Source: Dehalococcoidia bacterium
Lineage (GTDB): Bacteria > Chloroflexota > Dehalococcoidia > Dehalococcoidales > BS750m-G39
NCBI GenBank assembly: GCA_030615425.1
Contig: JAUWZG010000002.1
Coordinates: forward strand, 1 to 33,593
DNA: 33,593 nucleotides
Direction of reading: 5' to 3'
The notes under the pieces were generated by a model, which was given only the letters and a program-made list of their open reading frames with translations, ran no database searches and had not been told where the DNA came from. Both the position numbers and the translations under genes were made by a program. This document shows, in pieces, positions 7,609 to 16,299 of the stretch. How positions within the stretch are numbered: position 1 is the first letter of the stretch; every line of letters begins with the position of its first letter.

Positions 7609-9117
7609 TCACACTGCCTTAGTTGCTAGCCTCTCACGGATATAAGCCAGAGCCTCCTCTCTGGTAGCCACCTCACCTGAGGCTTGTGCCTCGCGCACCG
7701 CCTCCAATGCCTCTCCAATCTTGGGTCCGGGGCTTAAGCCGAAGATATGGATTAAATCATGCCCGTCAACCAGTTTAGGTGGAATCACCAGCCTCTCCTG
7801 CTCGAAATGCTGGCCTAATATATACTCCACCATCTGGGTATGCTCCTGCCACCCCGCCAGATTTAGCTGTGGTCCCCTGGTGGCTAAATGGTCAGCCAGG
7901 CTCAAAAAAAGTGTATCAATGCCCCCGTCAGCGGTATCGCGAAAGTAACGGTAAATAGCCCGCTGGGTGGGAAGTTCATTATGACTCAGCTGCCCCGGTC
8001 TGAGGTGATACTTTATCACAACCTCCACTATTTTTACTTCTTTGCTGCTAAATCTCAACTTTTCCAGGATATCCACCGCCACAGCTGCCCCCAGCTTAGC
8101 GTGTCCCAGAAAGTGCGTCCGTCCGTCTTCGCCAACAGCTTTAGTCTCGGGTTTAGCCACATCATGAAGTAGCGCCGCTAGCTTGAGTAGTGACCTCCTG
8201 GTGCTACCGCTGCTTACCTCCTGGGTGAAGTGCTGGCTCAATACCTCTGACCATGGGGCAATAGCCAGGACCTCATCATTGGCATATTCCCAGCTTCCCT
8301 GATGAAGCAGAAAATCAACGGCAATCACCGTCTGTATTGAATGGTCAAAGACATCCCAGAAGTGCTCCTTGGGTTGCTCAACTCCCTTTGCCTGAGCCAG
8401 CTCGGGAAAAAGAGCCTCAACCAGCCCCAGGTCATCGAGGTAGGATAAAAAACGCTGGGGTTGAGGGACGGCCAGCAGCCGGAGTAGCTCCTCCCTCAGT
8501 CGCTCACCAGCTACATCAGCTATAAGGTGGCAATTGCGTTGGATTAAAACTTCAGTCTGGCTATCAAGACCAAAACCAAGCTCAGCCGCCAGGCGCACCG
8601 CCCGTAATAGGCGGGCGGCATCCGACTGGAAAGCTGTCTCAGAGACAGTCCGAATCACCCCCTGTTGAAGGTCAGCCCAACCATCAAACGGGTCTATGAG
8701 ACGAACGTCGGCGTCATCCTTGGCTAACTCCCCGAGGTCAACGGCTATGGAATCTATGGTGAAATCGCGCCGGCCTAAGTCCTGCTCAATGCTGTCCTGA
8801 AATGTGGAGAAATCAAGCTGCCACCGACCTCCAGATGGTGCTTCCTTATCAACCACCACTACCCTGCCCACCCTGTTCACCTTATCCAGCAGGATGAACT
8901 TGCCACCAAGGGCATCGGCTATCTGGGGAGCAATCTCCACCGCATCGGCGGCTAGCACAATATCAATGTCAGCCGTATCTCGCTTAAGCAGCACGTCGCG
9001 GACAAATCCACCGACAAGATATGACTTTATATCCTGCTCGGTGAGGAAATTGCTTACCGCAGCTAGTATTGATGAGGCTCTAGGCTCAATAAATAGCTTC
9101 AAAGCTTCTTTACCCAA
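7609..9117 (-). CDS. cca: CCA tRNA nucleotidyltransferase / poly(A) polymerase family with HD domain
   Basis: This 502-residue class II nucleotidyltransferase is expected to add or repair the tRNA 3' CCA. The N-terminal head has GGFVRD (36-41) and the metal-binding Asp50-x-Asp52; next come RRDFTIDSIAVDL and the DPFDGWADL neck, and DAARLLRAVRLAAELGF for RNA binding. A C-terminal HD phosphohydrolase domain carries LLHDVAKP, as in many long bacterial versions. No ATG is near the 5' end. TTG 9117 is chosen because the frame and the conserved region begin there; TTG 9102 is possible, and neither has a strong ribosome site. First gene of the cca-secD-secF-QueG-like run. Confidence 0.93.
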   Translation of the reverse strand: MGKEALKLFIEPRASSILAAVSNFLTEQDIKSYLVGGFVRDVLLKRDTADIDIVLAADAVEIAPQIADALGGKFILLDKVNRVGRVVVVDKEAPSGGRWQLDFSTFQDSIEQDLGRRDFTIDSIAVDLGELAKDDADVRLIDPFDGWADLQQGVIRTVSETAFQSDAARLLRAVRLAAELGFGLDSQTEVLIQRNCHLIADVAGERLREELLRLLAVPQPQRFLSYLDDLGLVEALFPELAQAKGVEQPKEHFWDVFDHSIQTVIAVDFLLHQGSWEYANDEVLAIAPWSEVLSQHFTQEVSSGSTRRSLLKLAALLHDVAKPETKAVGEDGRTHFLGHAKLGAAVAVDILEKLRFSSKEVKIVEVVIKYHLRPGQLSHNELPTQRAIYRYFRDTADGGIDTLFLSLADHLATRGPQLNLAGWQEHTQMVEYILGQHFEQERLVIPPKLVDGHDLIHIFGLSPGPKIGEALEAVREAQASGEVATREEALAYIRERLATKAV

Positions 9118-9134
9118 TAATATTCTAAAGTTAC

Positions 9135-9163
9135 ACTATACTACCAGTTCGCTCACTTAGCAA
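9135..9163 (-). promoter_or_regulatory. Possible promoter of the cca-secDF operon
   Basis: On the reverse strand, TTGCTA (9163-9158) and TATAGT (9140-9135) are 17 bp apart and end about 18 bp before the TTG start. The -10 box matches well and the -35 box moderately. Confidence 0.4.
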
Positions 9164-9266
9164 GAGGGAATTCAGTAAGAGGTTGCCAACAAGCGCTTTT
9201 TCCCGGGCAGGCTTCAGTAGCGGCTAATTAGACATTGTTGGGGGTGAATATTGGCCAAAGGCGCTG

Positions 9267-9662
9267 TTATTGACTTTCTTCAGTCATGCCCTTGGCAATG
9301 CTCTTTAAGATAGTGAGGATTCCGATAACGGCGCGCTGCACATCAACCGGCTCCTGGGCTAACATCCTAGCCACATAGGGGTCCAGTTCTCCGCCGCCAT
9401 AGCGAGAACGACTCTCAGATATGCCCGCGGGGCTGGGAGACAGATAGCCGGCTAGAGTAAATAACTCGTTTTCCTCAAAGCCTAAAGGTTCGGCGATTCT
9501 TCGAAGGATTGAACCTGAAGGGAAACGTTCTCCTCTTTCAATGCGACCTAGGTGTGATGAAGATACGCCTGACATAGCACTAAGCTGGCTCAGTGTTAGC
9601 CGCATTGTAATTCTTCCCTGCCTGATTATTTCGCCAAAGTTGTTGCTTATATCTCGCTCCAT
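9267..9662 (-). CDS. XRE-family HTH transcriptional regulator
   Basis: This 131-residue protein has a Cro/C1-type helix-turn-helix in its first 65 residues (LTLSQLSAMSGVSSSHLGRIERGERFPS) and a short C-terminal helical tail ending in QEPVDVQRAVIGILTILKSI. The frame could begin at TTG 9686, but that codon lies inside the promoter, so I start at ATG 9662. That start has no ribosome site and lies only about 9 bp from the -10 box, which points to a leaderless mRNA. The gene is divergent from a second small HTH gene. A broken copy of its C-terminal tail, with a near-identical promoter, lies at 28091-28257. Its targets are probably sites of TTTGCCA type. Confidence 0.85.
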   Translation of the reverse strand: MERDISNNFGEIIRQGRITMRLTLSQLSAMSGVSSSHLGRIERGERFPSGSILRRIAEPLGFEENELFTLAGYLSPSPAGISESRSRYGGGELDPYVARMLAQEPVDVQRAVIGILTILKSIAKGMTEESQ

Positions 9663-9671
9663 AGTAGGTAA

Positions 9672-9700
9672 ATTATAATTCGCCAAATGGCAAATGTCAA
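9672..9700 (-). promoter_or_regulatory. Consensus promoter with embedded operator for the HTH gene at 9267-9662
   Basis: On the reverse strand, a perfect TTGACA (9700-9695) and a perfect TATAAT (9677-9672) are separated by exactly 17 bp. The spacer reads TTTGCCATTTGGCGAAT, an imperfect palindrome resembling the TGCCA/TGGCA sites nearby. The -10 lies only about 9 bp from the ATG. The arrangement suggests tight repression of a strong promoter, probably by the gene's own product or by the divergent regulator. Confidence 0.8.
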
Positions 9701-9743
9701 TACCTATTAAGCGGAAAAATTGACTAATTTAGATAAAGGCCAC

Positions 9744-9772
9744 TTGACAAAGGGCGGGCTTAGGGTTATAAT
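9744..9772 (+). promoter_or_regulatory. Consensus promoter of the second HTH gene
   Basis: A perfect TTGACA (9744-9749) and a perfect TATAAT (9767-9772) are separated by 17 bp. It is followed at once by the TGCCAGTTGGCA palindrome, so transcription would begin inside or next to the operator. Confidence 0.8.
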
Positions 9773-9774
9773 AT

Positions 9775-9786
9775 TGCCAGTTGGCA
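9775..9786. promoter_or_regulatory. Operator-like palindrome TGCCAGTTGGCA, copy 1
   Basis: Two perfect 5-bp half-sites (TGCCA and TGGCA) are separated by GT. It sits directly after the -10 box of the second HTH gene. The identical 12-mer recurs at 10006-10017. Binding by one of the two adjacent HTH proteins is an inference. Confidence 0.6.
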
Positions 9787-10055
9787 TGAAAGTGAGCATC
9801 ATGCTACTGAAAACAAGGGTTTTTGACCTATACCACAGGAACTATAAGAGCCTGTCTGAGCTAGCCGAGGCTATGGAAATATCGGTAAGCCAGGTTTACC
9901 GCGTGCTTGAAGGCAAGCGGAATATCAATCGGAAATTCATTACCGGGGCAATGGAAGCCTTCCCCGGCTACAAATTTGATGACCTTTTCTATTTTGTCCC
10001 TGAGGTGCCAGTTGGCAAAACTGCCCGCTCCACTGTAGCCCGGAGTCATCATTAA
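9786..10055 (+). CDS. Small HTH (XRE-like) DNA-binding protein
   Basis: A protein of about 89 residues with a single helix-turn-helix, YKSLSELAEAMEISVSQVYR (about residues 20-39), and a C-terminal part (FDDLFYFVPE) like those of other short XRE regulators. Upstream in-frame codons (to TTG 9720) lie before and within the promoter and are rejected. The start is ATG 9786, overlapping the operator, or ATG 9801; neither has a good ribosome site, so the mRNA is probably leaderless or nearly so. It is divergent from the HTH gene at 9267-9662, suggesting a mutual or auto-regulatory pair. The last codons contain a second copy of the operator palindrome. Confidence 0.75.
   Translation: MKVSIMLLKTRVFDLYHRNYKSLSELAEAMEISVSQVYRVLEGKRNINRKFITGAMEAFPGYKFDDLFYFVPEVPVGKTARSTVARSHH
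10006..10017. promoter_or_regulatory. Operator-like palindrome TGCCAGTTGGCA, copy 2
   Basis: The same 12-mer as at 9775-9786, 231 bp away, inside the 3' end of the small HTH gene. A related half-palindrome (CAAATTGGCAAAAG) follows at 10101-10114. Repeated sites bracketing a regulator gene suggest looping or autoregulation, but the coding position means chance is not excluded. Confidence 0.4.
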
Positions 10056-10120
10056 GGTTCATCAGATGGAGCGGGAGGGTTGGTCAGTCGGCTTTGGAGG
10101 CAAATTGGCAAAAGCCCCTC

Positions 10121-10609
10121 TTAGAGCTGAGCTGTATCAGGTTCAATCTTGTATAGCTTAGCCGTTCTTTCCAGGTGGTCTATATAGAGTACCCCATTTA
10201 AATGGTCTATCTCATGCTCCAGTACTTGAGCCAGAAGTTCATTTGCCTTGATTCGTATCTCCTTCCCCTTCGGGTCTCGCCCTTTAACTGTAACTGACTC
10301 AGCGCGCTTAATCTCCCCAAAATAGCCAGGGACGCTCAGGCAGCCCTCGGTTACCAGGCGTTCGCCCGTCCGTCGCACTATCTCGGGGTTAATCAGGACT
10401 ATATCCTCCTCCTCTGGTATGCCAATAACAATCACTCGCAACAGGGTGCTCACCTGCGGAGCGGCTAATCCTACCCGCCAGGGAACGGCGTGCATCGTCT
10501 CACGCATATCTTCTATTAACCTCTGGATTGAGCTATCAATAGCTTTGACCCGTTTTGACTTCTGTCTCAATACAGGGTCAGGGAGAACACGAACAGGAAG
10601 AACCGCCAT
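10121..10609 (-). CDS. def: Peptide deformylase
   Basis: This 162-residue metalloenzyme removes the N-formyl group from new proteins. All three motifs are present: GLAAPQ (47-52), EGCLS (88-92) with metal ligand Cys90, and HEIDH (132-136) with His132, His136 and catalytic Glu133. The first glycine of the usual GxGLAAPQ is Arg45 here, a mild deviation. The length is normal. It starts 35 bp after priA with a GGGGGG-type ribosome site. Last gene of the mogA-trmD-rplS-priA-def run. The fmt gene, often next to def, is not present here. Confidence 0.96.
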   Translation of the reverse strand: MAVLPVRVLPDPVLRQKSKRVKAIDSSIQRLIEDMRETMHAVPWRVGLAAPQVSTLLRVIVIGIPEEEDIVLINPEIVRRTGERLVTEGCLSVPGYFGEIKRAESVTVKGRDPKGKEIRIKANELLAQVLEHEIDHLNGVLYIDHLERTAKLYKIEPDTAQL

Positions 10610-10644
10610 CTTAACCCCCCAAGAGTTTATCAGGTTCCAGTTTA

Positions 10645-13074
10645 CTAAACCAGACCTACCGGGTCAATGTCTACTGTCCAGCCCTGAGGGAAGGGTATTG
10701 GTGAGAGAAAGGCAGAAAGCTCTGAGCCGCGAAGTATAAGCTGCCACCGAAACCTGCCCCGTAATCGGTGAATAAATGCCGGGGCTGGTCCAATGAGTTC
10801 GATGTCAGCTATTCCTTGTGATTCTATTTCTTGGCTTAAGCCCTGCTTCATTCTTTCTGTCTCCCGCTGGCAAAGGGCATCGTTGGGATGGCTATAGGTA
10901 AGGCAGGCCAGCCGGGTGAAAGGCGGGTTATGAAGCTGGCGCCGGTAGTCAATCTCCCGCTCATAGAATGAGACATAGTCGTGTTCGGCGGCTGCCTGAA
11001 TGGCATAGTGCTCAGGGGCGTAGGTCTGAATAATAACCCTTCCCCCCAAGGTGCCCCGCCCCGCTCTTCCCGCCACCTGAGACAGGAGCTGAAAGGTTCT
11101 TTCCCCGGCGCGGAAGTCGGGCAGATTAAGAGCGGTATCGGCGCTGACCACTCCCACCAGGGTAACCAGGGGTAAATCCAATCCCTTGGCAATCATCTGG
11201 GTGCCGATGAGAATATCCGCCTGGTGGGCGCGGAACTTGCCCAGTATTTCATCATGGGAATGCTTACCCCGGGTAACATCGCTATCCCAGCGCAGTAGCC
11301 TGGCTTGGGGGAAACTGTACTCCACCTCCTGCTCCAGCCTCTGGGTGCCCAGACCCAAAAATTTTATCCTGCGTCTGGTGCAGCGGGGGCAACTCTCGGG
11401 GACTGGTATCCGGTAGTTGCACTGGTGGCAGACCAGGGTATCCTCAACCAGGTGATAGGTGAGAGGAACCTCGCAACGCTTGCAGCGGAGGACAAAGCCA
11501 CAACTGCGACACTGGATAAAGGTGGCTGCTCCCCGCCGATTGAGAAAGAGGATTACCTGCTCCCCGTTGGTCACCGCCTGGCTCATCGCTTGCGACAGAG
11601 AGAGGCTGAAAAGGCTCCTGTTCCCTGCCTTGAGCTCCTCCCTTAAGTCTACCACCTCAACCTGGGGCAGTGCCGAGCCATCACGGGGGGTAACCCGCCC
11701 CGGAAGCTGAAGTAGGCGGTAGTCCCCTCTTTGTGCCTGGTAGAAGGTCTCTACATCGGGGGTGGCACTGCCCAGAATGACCACGGCTCCGGTCAGCTCA
11801 GCCAGTTTTATGGCTACATCACGAGCGTGGTAACGGGGCGATTTATCATTCTGTTTGTAGGTCCACTCATGCTCCTCATCAATAACGATGAGACCGAGGT
11901 CGGGCTGGGGGGCAAAAATAGCACTCCTGGGACCAATGACCACATCAAATTCCCCGTCTCTTATTCGCTGCCACTCGTCGAACTGCTCACCCAAAGACAG
12001 TTTGGAATGGAGCACCGCCACCCGGTGGGGGAAGCGGGAGGCAAATCGCTCTATAGTCTGGGGGGTGAGGGCAATCTCGGGGACTAAAGAAATGCCCCGC
12101 TTCCCCAGCTTTACCGCCTCAGCCAGGGCTTGAAGGTAGACCTCGGTCTTGCCGCTGCCGGTAACCCCGTGGAGGAGAAAAACCTCAGCTTTGCCCTCCG
12201 TCAGGCTGGACTTAATCGCCTCAAAGGCTGCTTTTTGGGTTGGAGTGAGGGTGAGGGGTTGAGAAGGCGCGATATCCCGATAGGAAATCGGTTCGCGGAT
12301 TATTTTGACCTGCTCGACGGAGACCAAACCCCGGCTGACCACAGCCTTAACAACTGATGATGAGCAGTCAACACTCTTTCTGGCTTGAGCAAGCGACACC
12401 GGCTTGGTCTGCTGAGCCAGGAATTCAAGAAGGACTGCCTGTTTTTTAGCCCCTTTTTTATGCAGTTTGGCTGCTTCTTGCCGGGCTTCACTGGCTGCTA
12501 CTTCCAGACGAAGATAAGGTACCCTCTTCGGCCTTGCCCTGACCGGCTCTAGCTCATAGCTTCTTGTGGCCAGCCCTCGTTTTACCAGTCGTGAAACGAT
12601 GGTTTGAGCCTTTTTCTTGCCTAACGCCTTCTCAATCTGCCTTAGACTGACCTTGTCCTGCTTCTGGACTAGGTTCAGAACCTGCCTTTGTTCTGCGTTA
12701 AGAGCGGACAGGTCAAAATCGTCAGGGATTGAGGTGGCGCTGACAAAAGTGACTGTCTTGCGCTCAAAGCCTGGCGGTAACATCAAAGCCACAGCGTCAA
12801 AAAGGGGTGATAGATAATGCGGGCTTATCCAGCGAGCTAGTAACACCTGGGCTGGGGGCAGGAGGGGGCGGGGCTCAATAACACCGGCTATTTCCTTGGT
12901 CTCCTCCACCGAGGGGTGGGGGCTTAGCTCCAAAACGATGCCCTGGAGCAGCTTATCGCCAAAAGGAACCCATACTGCCTGCCCCACATCAATATCTAGA
13001 TGGGGTGGTATAGCATAGCTAAATGTCCGGCGCTGGGCTACTGGTGAGTTGACACTAACTTCAGCATACCTCAT
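10645..13074 (-). CDS. priA: Primosomal replication restart helicase PriA
   Basis: This superfamily 2 helicase of about 809 residues reloads the replisome at stalled forks. The N-terminal 3' DNA-binding region begins RYAEVSVNSPVAQRRTFSY. Walker A GVTGSGKT is at about 303-310, followed by a DEEH box and LGSATPD. A zinc-binding insertion has paired cysteines (CRSCGFVLRCKRC and later CHQC and CPRC), followed by GTQMIAKGLDLP of the helicase core. I start at ATG 13074, with GGAG 6 nt upstream, and not at the TTG 12 bp earlier. It lies 27 bp after rplS. Length and motifs are complete. Confidence 0.95.
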   Translation of the reverse strand: MRYAEVSVNSPVAQRRTFSYAIPPHLDIDVGQAVWVPFGDKLLQGIVLELSPHPSVEETKEIAGVIEPRPLLPPAQVLLARWISPHYLSPLFDAVALMLPPGFERKTVTFVSATSIPDDFDLSALNAEQRQVLNLVQKQDKVSLRQIEKALGKKKAQTIVSRLVKRGLATRSYELEPVRARPKRVPYLRLEVAASEARQEAAKLHKKGAKKQAVLLEFLAQQTKPVSLAQARKSVDCSSSVVKAVVSRGLVSVEQVKIIREPISYRDIAPSQPLTLTPTQKAAFEAIKSSLTEGKAEVFLLHGVTGSGKTEVYLQALAEAVKLGKRGISLVPEIALTPQTIERFASRFPHRVAVLHSKLSLGEQFDEWQRIRDGEFDVVIGPRSAIFAPQPDLGLIVIDEEHEWTYKQNDKSPRYHARDVAIKLAELTGAVVILGSATPDVETFYQAQRGDYRLLQLPGRVTPRDGSALPQVEVVDLREELKAGNRSLFSLSLSQAMSQAVTNGEQVILFLNRRGAATFIQCRSCGFVLRCKRCEVPLTYHLVEDTLVCHQCNYRIPVPESCPRCTRRRIKFLGLGTQRLEQEVEYSFPQARLLRWDSDVTRGKHSHDEILGKFRAHQADILIGTQMIAKGLDLPLVTLVGVVSADTALNLPDFRAGERTFQLLSQVAGRAGRGTLGGRVIIQTYAPEHYAIQAAAEHDYVSFYEREIDYRRQLHNPPFTRLACLTYSHPNDALCQRETERMKQGLSQEIESQGIADIELIGPAPAFIHRLRGRFRWQLILRGSELSAFLSPIPFPQGWTVDIDPVGLV

Positions 13075-13101
13075 CCTGCACTCCAACGAGGTAGCCTTAC
13101 C

Positions 13102-13449
13102 CTAATCTTTTTTCCGCTTTTCCTTAGTCCGAGATGCCTTACTACTAAGTCCACGCATATAATAAAGCCGGGCTCGGCGCACCTTTCCATGTCGCACCAC
13201 CTCCACCTTTTCCACCAGTGGCGAGGAAAAAGGAAAGGTATGCTCCACGCCTACGCCACGGGCAACCCGTCTCACGGTGAAGTTTCCGCCATCGGCGCCG
13301 CGGCGGACCTTGATCACTACCCCGTTGAATACCTGGGTGCGTTCCCTACCCCGTTCCACAATCTTGGAGCTCACCTTTACTGTATCCCCAGGGGCAAGGG
13401 CAGGAATATTGGGATTTGGTTCGTCTGTAAATAATGTAGTAACATCCAT
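13102..13449 (-). CDS. rplS: 50S ribosomal protein L19
   Basis: A 115-residue protein with the canonical L19 layout: [27 protein letters not shown], then [24 protein letters not shown], and a basic tail [17 protein letters not shown]. The size matches the family (about 115). It starts 7 bp after trmD, the usual trmD-rplS pairing of bacteria, with GAGGT before the ATG. Confidence 0.97.
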   Translation of the reverse strand: MDVTTLFTDEPNPNIPALAPGDTVKVSSKIVERGRERTQVFNGVVIKVRRGADGGNFTVRRVARGVGVEHTFPFSSPLVEKVEVVRHGKVRRARLYYMRGLSSKASRTKEKRKKD

Positions 13450-13456
13450 ATTAAGA

Positions 13457-14176
13457 TTACCTCAATTTTTTCACTAAATGCCTCTCCTCAGGACTTAGCT
13501 TGGCTTTGTCCAATAGCTCAGGGCGGTGCTCCCACGTGCGCCGGATAGCCTGCTCACGGCGCCAGTTATCAATTTGGGCATGGTTTCCCGAGAGTAAGAC
13601 CTCGGGCACTGGCCATCCCCGATATGTAGCCGGGCGGGTATATTGAGGGTACTCCAGCAGCCCAGCGACATGAGAATCATCCAGTGGCGAAGCCTCGGAA
13701 CCAAGAACCCCGGGCACTAACCTGAATACAGCATCTATTACCACCATAGCTGCCAGCTCACCACCACTGAGCACATAATCGCCGATGCTAATCTCATCAG
13801 TAGCCAGGTGCTCTCTCACCCGCTCATCAACCCCCTCATAGTGACCGCAGATAAGAATTAGATGGCTATGCTGGGATAGCTCCTGGGCAACTTGTTGTGA
13901 GAAGAGCCGACCCTGCGGGGAGAGCAGAATAACCGGTGTGTCAGCCTTCCTTTCTATAGACTCTACGGCTTCAAAAATGGGTTCGGGCTTGAGCACCATG
14001 CCCGCCCCGCCGCCATAAGGATAGTCATCAGCGGTGTGGTGTTTATCATGGGTATAGTCCCGAATATTATGAACGCCGACGCCGACCAGCTTCTGGTCTA
14101 TAGCCCTTTTCATGATGCCAAGGCTGAACATGCCCTGGAACATCTCGGGAAACAGGGTCAAAATATCAATCTGCAC
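13457..14176 (-). CDS. trmD: tRNA (guanine-N1)-methyltransferase TrmD
   Basis: This 239-residue SPOUT methyltransferase modifies G37 in tRNAs read next to G, using S-adenosylmethionine. Signatures: [26 protein letters not shown], the knot motif [13 protein letters not shown] and the very conserved [13 protein letters not shown]. The C-terminal helical domain is complete. It lies between mogA (4 bp upstream) and rplS (7 bp downstream). The usual partners rpsP and rimM are not in this cluster. Confidence 0.97.
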   Translation of the reverse strand: MQIDILTLFPEMFQGMFSLGIMKRAIDQKLVGVGVHNIRDYTHDKHHTADDYPYGGGAGMVLKPEPIFEAVESIERKADTPVILLSPQGRLFSQQVAQELSQHSHLILICGHYEGVDERVREHLATDEISIGDYVLSGGELAAMVVIDAVFRLVPGVLGSEASPLDDSHVAGLLEYPQYTRPATYRGWPVPEVLLSGNHAQIDNWRREQAIRRTWEHRPELLDKAKLSPEERHLVKKLR

Positions 14177-14180
14177 TTGT

Positions 14181-14687
14181 CTAATCCTTCCCCGTATCGG
14201 GGATGGTGTGCTCGCCCACCCTTCCTTTAATAACCTCCACTGCGTGAGGCAGGAGAGGCAATATTACCTCAAGGCACTCCCGAACTGCCTTGGGGCTACC
14301 CGGCAGGTTGATAATGAGGCACTTTTTCCTCACCCCAGCCGCCGCCCGACTCAGTAAGGAGAAAGGCGTGGCGCTGAAAGATTGGGCTCTCATCATCTCA
14401 GCCAAGCCGGGCACAACCTTATCCACTATAGAAAGGGTAGCCTCAGGGGTAACATCGCGTGGTCCCAATCCTGTGCCCCCGGTAGTTATAATGACATCCA
14501 CGCTGCCTTCGTCTGCCCACTGGGTAAGCTTTTGAGCAATGATATCCATCTCATCAGGAATGACCTCATACTTAACCACCTGGCAATCCACTGCGGAGAA
14601 GATCTCCCGAATTGCCTTGCCGCTCTCGTCAGGGCGCTTTCCCTGCCACGCCTTATCACTGATGGTAACAATGCCCAGGTTAAACAT
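14181..14687 (-). CDS. mogA: MogA/MoaB-family molybdenum cofactor protein
   Basis: This 168-residue protein has the MoaB/MogA fold, which adenylylates molybdopterin before metal insertion. Conserved stretches: [17 protein letters not shown] at the N-terminus, [17 protein letters not shown] in the middle (active-site loop) and [14 protein letters not shown]. The length is close to E. coli MogA (195) and MoaB (170), so substrate assignment between the two is not settled. It heads the operon with trmD and rplS, an odd pairing of Moco with translation genes. GAGG precedes the ATG, and a good promoter lies 28 bp upstream. Confidence 0.88.
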   Translation of the reverse strand: MFNLGIVTISDKAWQGKRPDESGKAIREIFSAVDCQVVKYEVIPDEMDIIAQKLTQWADEGSVDVIITTGGTGLGPRDVTPEATLSIVDKVVPGLAEMMRAQSFSATPFSLLSRAAAGVRKKCLIINLPGSPKAVRECLEVILPLLPHAVEVIKGRVGEHTIPDTGKD

Positions 14688-14714
14688 AATACTGCCTCGG
14701 TTAAAACAGATTCT

Positions 14715-14743
14715 ATTTTATCACATATGGGGAATATAGCCAA
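14715..14743 (-). promoter_or_regulatory. Promoter of the mogA-trmD-rplS-priA-def operon
   Basis: On the reverse strand, TTGGCT (14743-14738) and TAAAAT (14720-14715) are 17 bp apart and end 27 bp before mogA. Confidence 0.5.
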
Positions 14744-14778
14744 ATGGGCGAATTTGGAAGAATTTAATCTAATGGGTA

Positions 14779-14807
14779 TTGACAAATGGGGATATCTATG
14801 CTATAGA
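14779..14807 (+). promoter_or_regulatory. Promoter of the mraZ division operon
   Basis: TTGACA (14779-14784) and TATAGA (14802-14807) are separated by 17 bp. The predicted start point (about 14814) falls just before the MraZ operator repeats, so bound MraZ would block initiation or early elongation. Confidence 0.65.
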
Positions 14808-14816
14808 TGGTAGAAA

Positions 14817-14851
14817 GTGGGAAATTATGGTAAACTAGGGTAAAATTGGGG
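14817..14851 (+). promoter_or_regulatory. MraZ operator: four 10-bp-spaced GGG-type repeats
   Basis: GTGGG (14817), ATGGT (14827), AGGGT (14837) and TGGGG (14847) lie exactly 10 bp apart, separated by A/T-rich spacers (AAATT, AAACT, AAAAT). This is the arrangement known for MraZ boxes in front of dcw clusters. The last repeat doubles as the mraZ ribosome site (GGGGTGA), so repression could act on transcription while the element is also used for translation. Confidence 0.85.
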
Positions 14852-14856
14852 TGAGT

Positions 14857-15285
14857 ATGTTCCAAGGTGAATTTGAATATAGGATTGACGAAAAGGGTAG
14901 GGTGCCTATCCCGCCCAAGTTCAGAGGTGAACTGAAGGCGGGGGTGGTGCTGACGCCGGGGGTGGAAAAGTGCATCACCGTCTACCCCTTACCCGAGTGG
15001 AAAAAGCTGGCGGATGAACTTACTGCTGGTTCAGTTACTCGCAGTAAGTTGAGAAGGTTAAATCGGGCTATTTTCGCTACCGCCTTTAGACTCAAAATAG
15101 ATGGGCAGGGAAGAATAGCCCTACCGATTGCGCTGAAGCAGCATGCTGAGATTGTGGATGAGGTGATTATAGCTGGAGCCAACAATTATCTTGAACTATG
15201 GAATAAGGTGCACTGGGAATCAGAGAAGGCTTTAAGCCAAGAACAAGCCTGGCAGATTATAGAGAGCCTGGAGAGGCATCGATGA
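14857..15285 (+). CDS. mraZ: Division operon regulator MraZ
   Basis: A 142-residue protein with two AbrB/SpoVT-like DNA-binding repeats: [22 protein letters not shown] at the N-terminus and [20 protein letters not shown] in the second half. Both carry the conserved D-x-K/Q-G-R. It is normally an autorepressor of the dcw cluster that binds direct repeats upstream. I use ATG 14857, because GGGGTGA sits 5 nt ahead, and not the GTG 6 bp earlier. It overlaps rsmH by 4 bp (ATGA). Confidence 0.95.
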   Translation: MFQGEFEYRIDEKGRVPIPPKFRGELKAGVVLTPGVEKCITVYPLPEWKKLADELTAGSVTRSKLRRLNRAIFATAFRLKIDGQGRIALPIALKQHAEIVDEVIIAGANNYLELWNKVHWESEKALSQEQAWQIIESLERHR

Positions 15286-16211
15286 GCGTAACCATGTCAG
15301 CAGCACCTACTCATATCCCGGTATTACTGGAAGAGACCATTGAGGCGCTAAATGTTCAGCCTGGAGGTCGCTATATTGACTGCACCATTGGGGCTGGAGG
15401 TCATGCGGCTGCCATTTTGGAATACAGCTCACCTGGTGGGCAGTTACTGGGCATTGATGCCGACCCCAAAGCTATAAAGATAGCCAGAGCCAGGCTTGAA
15501 GCCTACAGCAGCTCAATCCTTCTAGTTAATCAGAACTTCGTCAATCTGCGGGCAATCTGTATGAAGCGTGGCTTCTTCCCAGTACACGGCATCCTGTTTG
15601 ACCTGGGTCTCTCCTCTCTGCAGCTGGAGAATAATAATCGTGGTTTCAGCTTCCAGCATGATGCCATCTTAGACATGCGCTTGAGTCCCAGCCAGGAGAT
15701 TACGGCCGCCATTATTATCAACTCCTCCCCTGAGAAGCAGTTAGCTCACCTTATAAAGGCATATGGTGAGGAGCGCTACAGTCGACAAATAGCCCGCCAC
15801 ATTGTGCGCCAGCGTCCCATAACCACCACCCTTCAGCTAGCCGGGGCGATAGAGCAGGCTGTCGGCGGCAGGCGGGGCCGGATTCACCCCGCCACCAAAA
15901 CCTTCCAGGCAATACGCGTAGCGGTTAACCAGGAGCTTGAGCACCTGGAGTCAGCTCTAAAGCAGGCGGTCGACCTTCTTGGCTTCGAGGGCAGACTGGT
16001 TGTTATTAGCTATCACTCCCTTGAGGACCGCATAGTTAAGAATTTCATGCGCCAGGAGGCAAGCGGAGAAAAAGCCTGCCTGAGGTTAGTTAGTAAAAAG
16101 GTTATTACTCCTTCCTTTGCCGAGGTTCAATTTAATCCTCGCAGCCGCAGTGCCAAATTGAGAGCGGCTGAGCGCATTACCGGACTTGGTGAGCAATTTC
16201 TTTCGGGTTAA
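15282..16211 (+). CDS. rsmH: 16S rRNA (cytosine1402-N4)-methyltransferase RsmH
   Basis: A 309-residue SAM-dependent methyltransferase that modifies C1402 of the ribosomal decoding site. Signatures: HIPVLLEE at the N-terminus, SAM-binding [41 protein letters not shown], and the C-terminal [14 protein letters not shown]. The length is standard. Translationally coupled to mraZ by a 4-bp overlap. The genes that usually follow (ftsL, ftsI, murE and so on) are missing; an 88-bp gap leads directly to ftsA. Confidence 0.97.
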   Translation: MSVTMSAAPTHIPVLLEETIEALNVQPGGRYIDCTIGAGGHAAAILEYSSPGGQLLGIDADPKAIKIARARLEAYSSSILLVNQNFVNLRAICMKRGFFPVHGILFDLGLSSLQLENNNRGFSFQHDAILDMRLSPSQEITAAIIINSSPEKQLAHLIKAYGEERYSRQIARHIVRQRPITTTLQLAGAIEQAVGGRRGRIHPATKTFQAIRVAVNQELEHLESALKQAVDLLGFEGRLVVISYHSLEDRIVKNFMRQEASGEKACLRLVSKKVITPSFAEVQFNPRSRSAKLRAAERITGLGEQFLSG

Positions 16212-16299
16212 CCGAAATCTGTAATATGGGGAGGTTTGAAGATGTGAAAAATAACACCAGCAAGTGGAGTTTAGAATATATTCAAGAAGGAGGGGGTAG

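Noticed and set aside
9663..9686. TTG start for the XRE regulator
   Set aside because: The TTG sits in the promoter spacer, upstream of the predicted transcription start.
9720..9785. TTG start for the second HTH gene
   Set aside because: These codons lie upstream of and within the TTGACA/TATAAT promoter.
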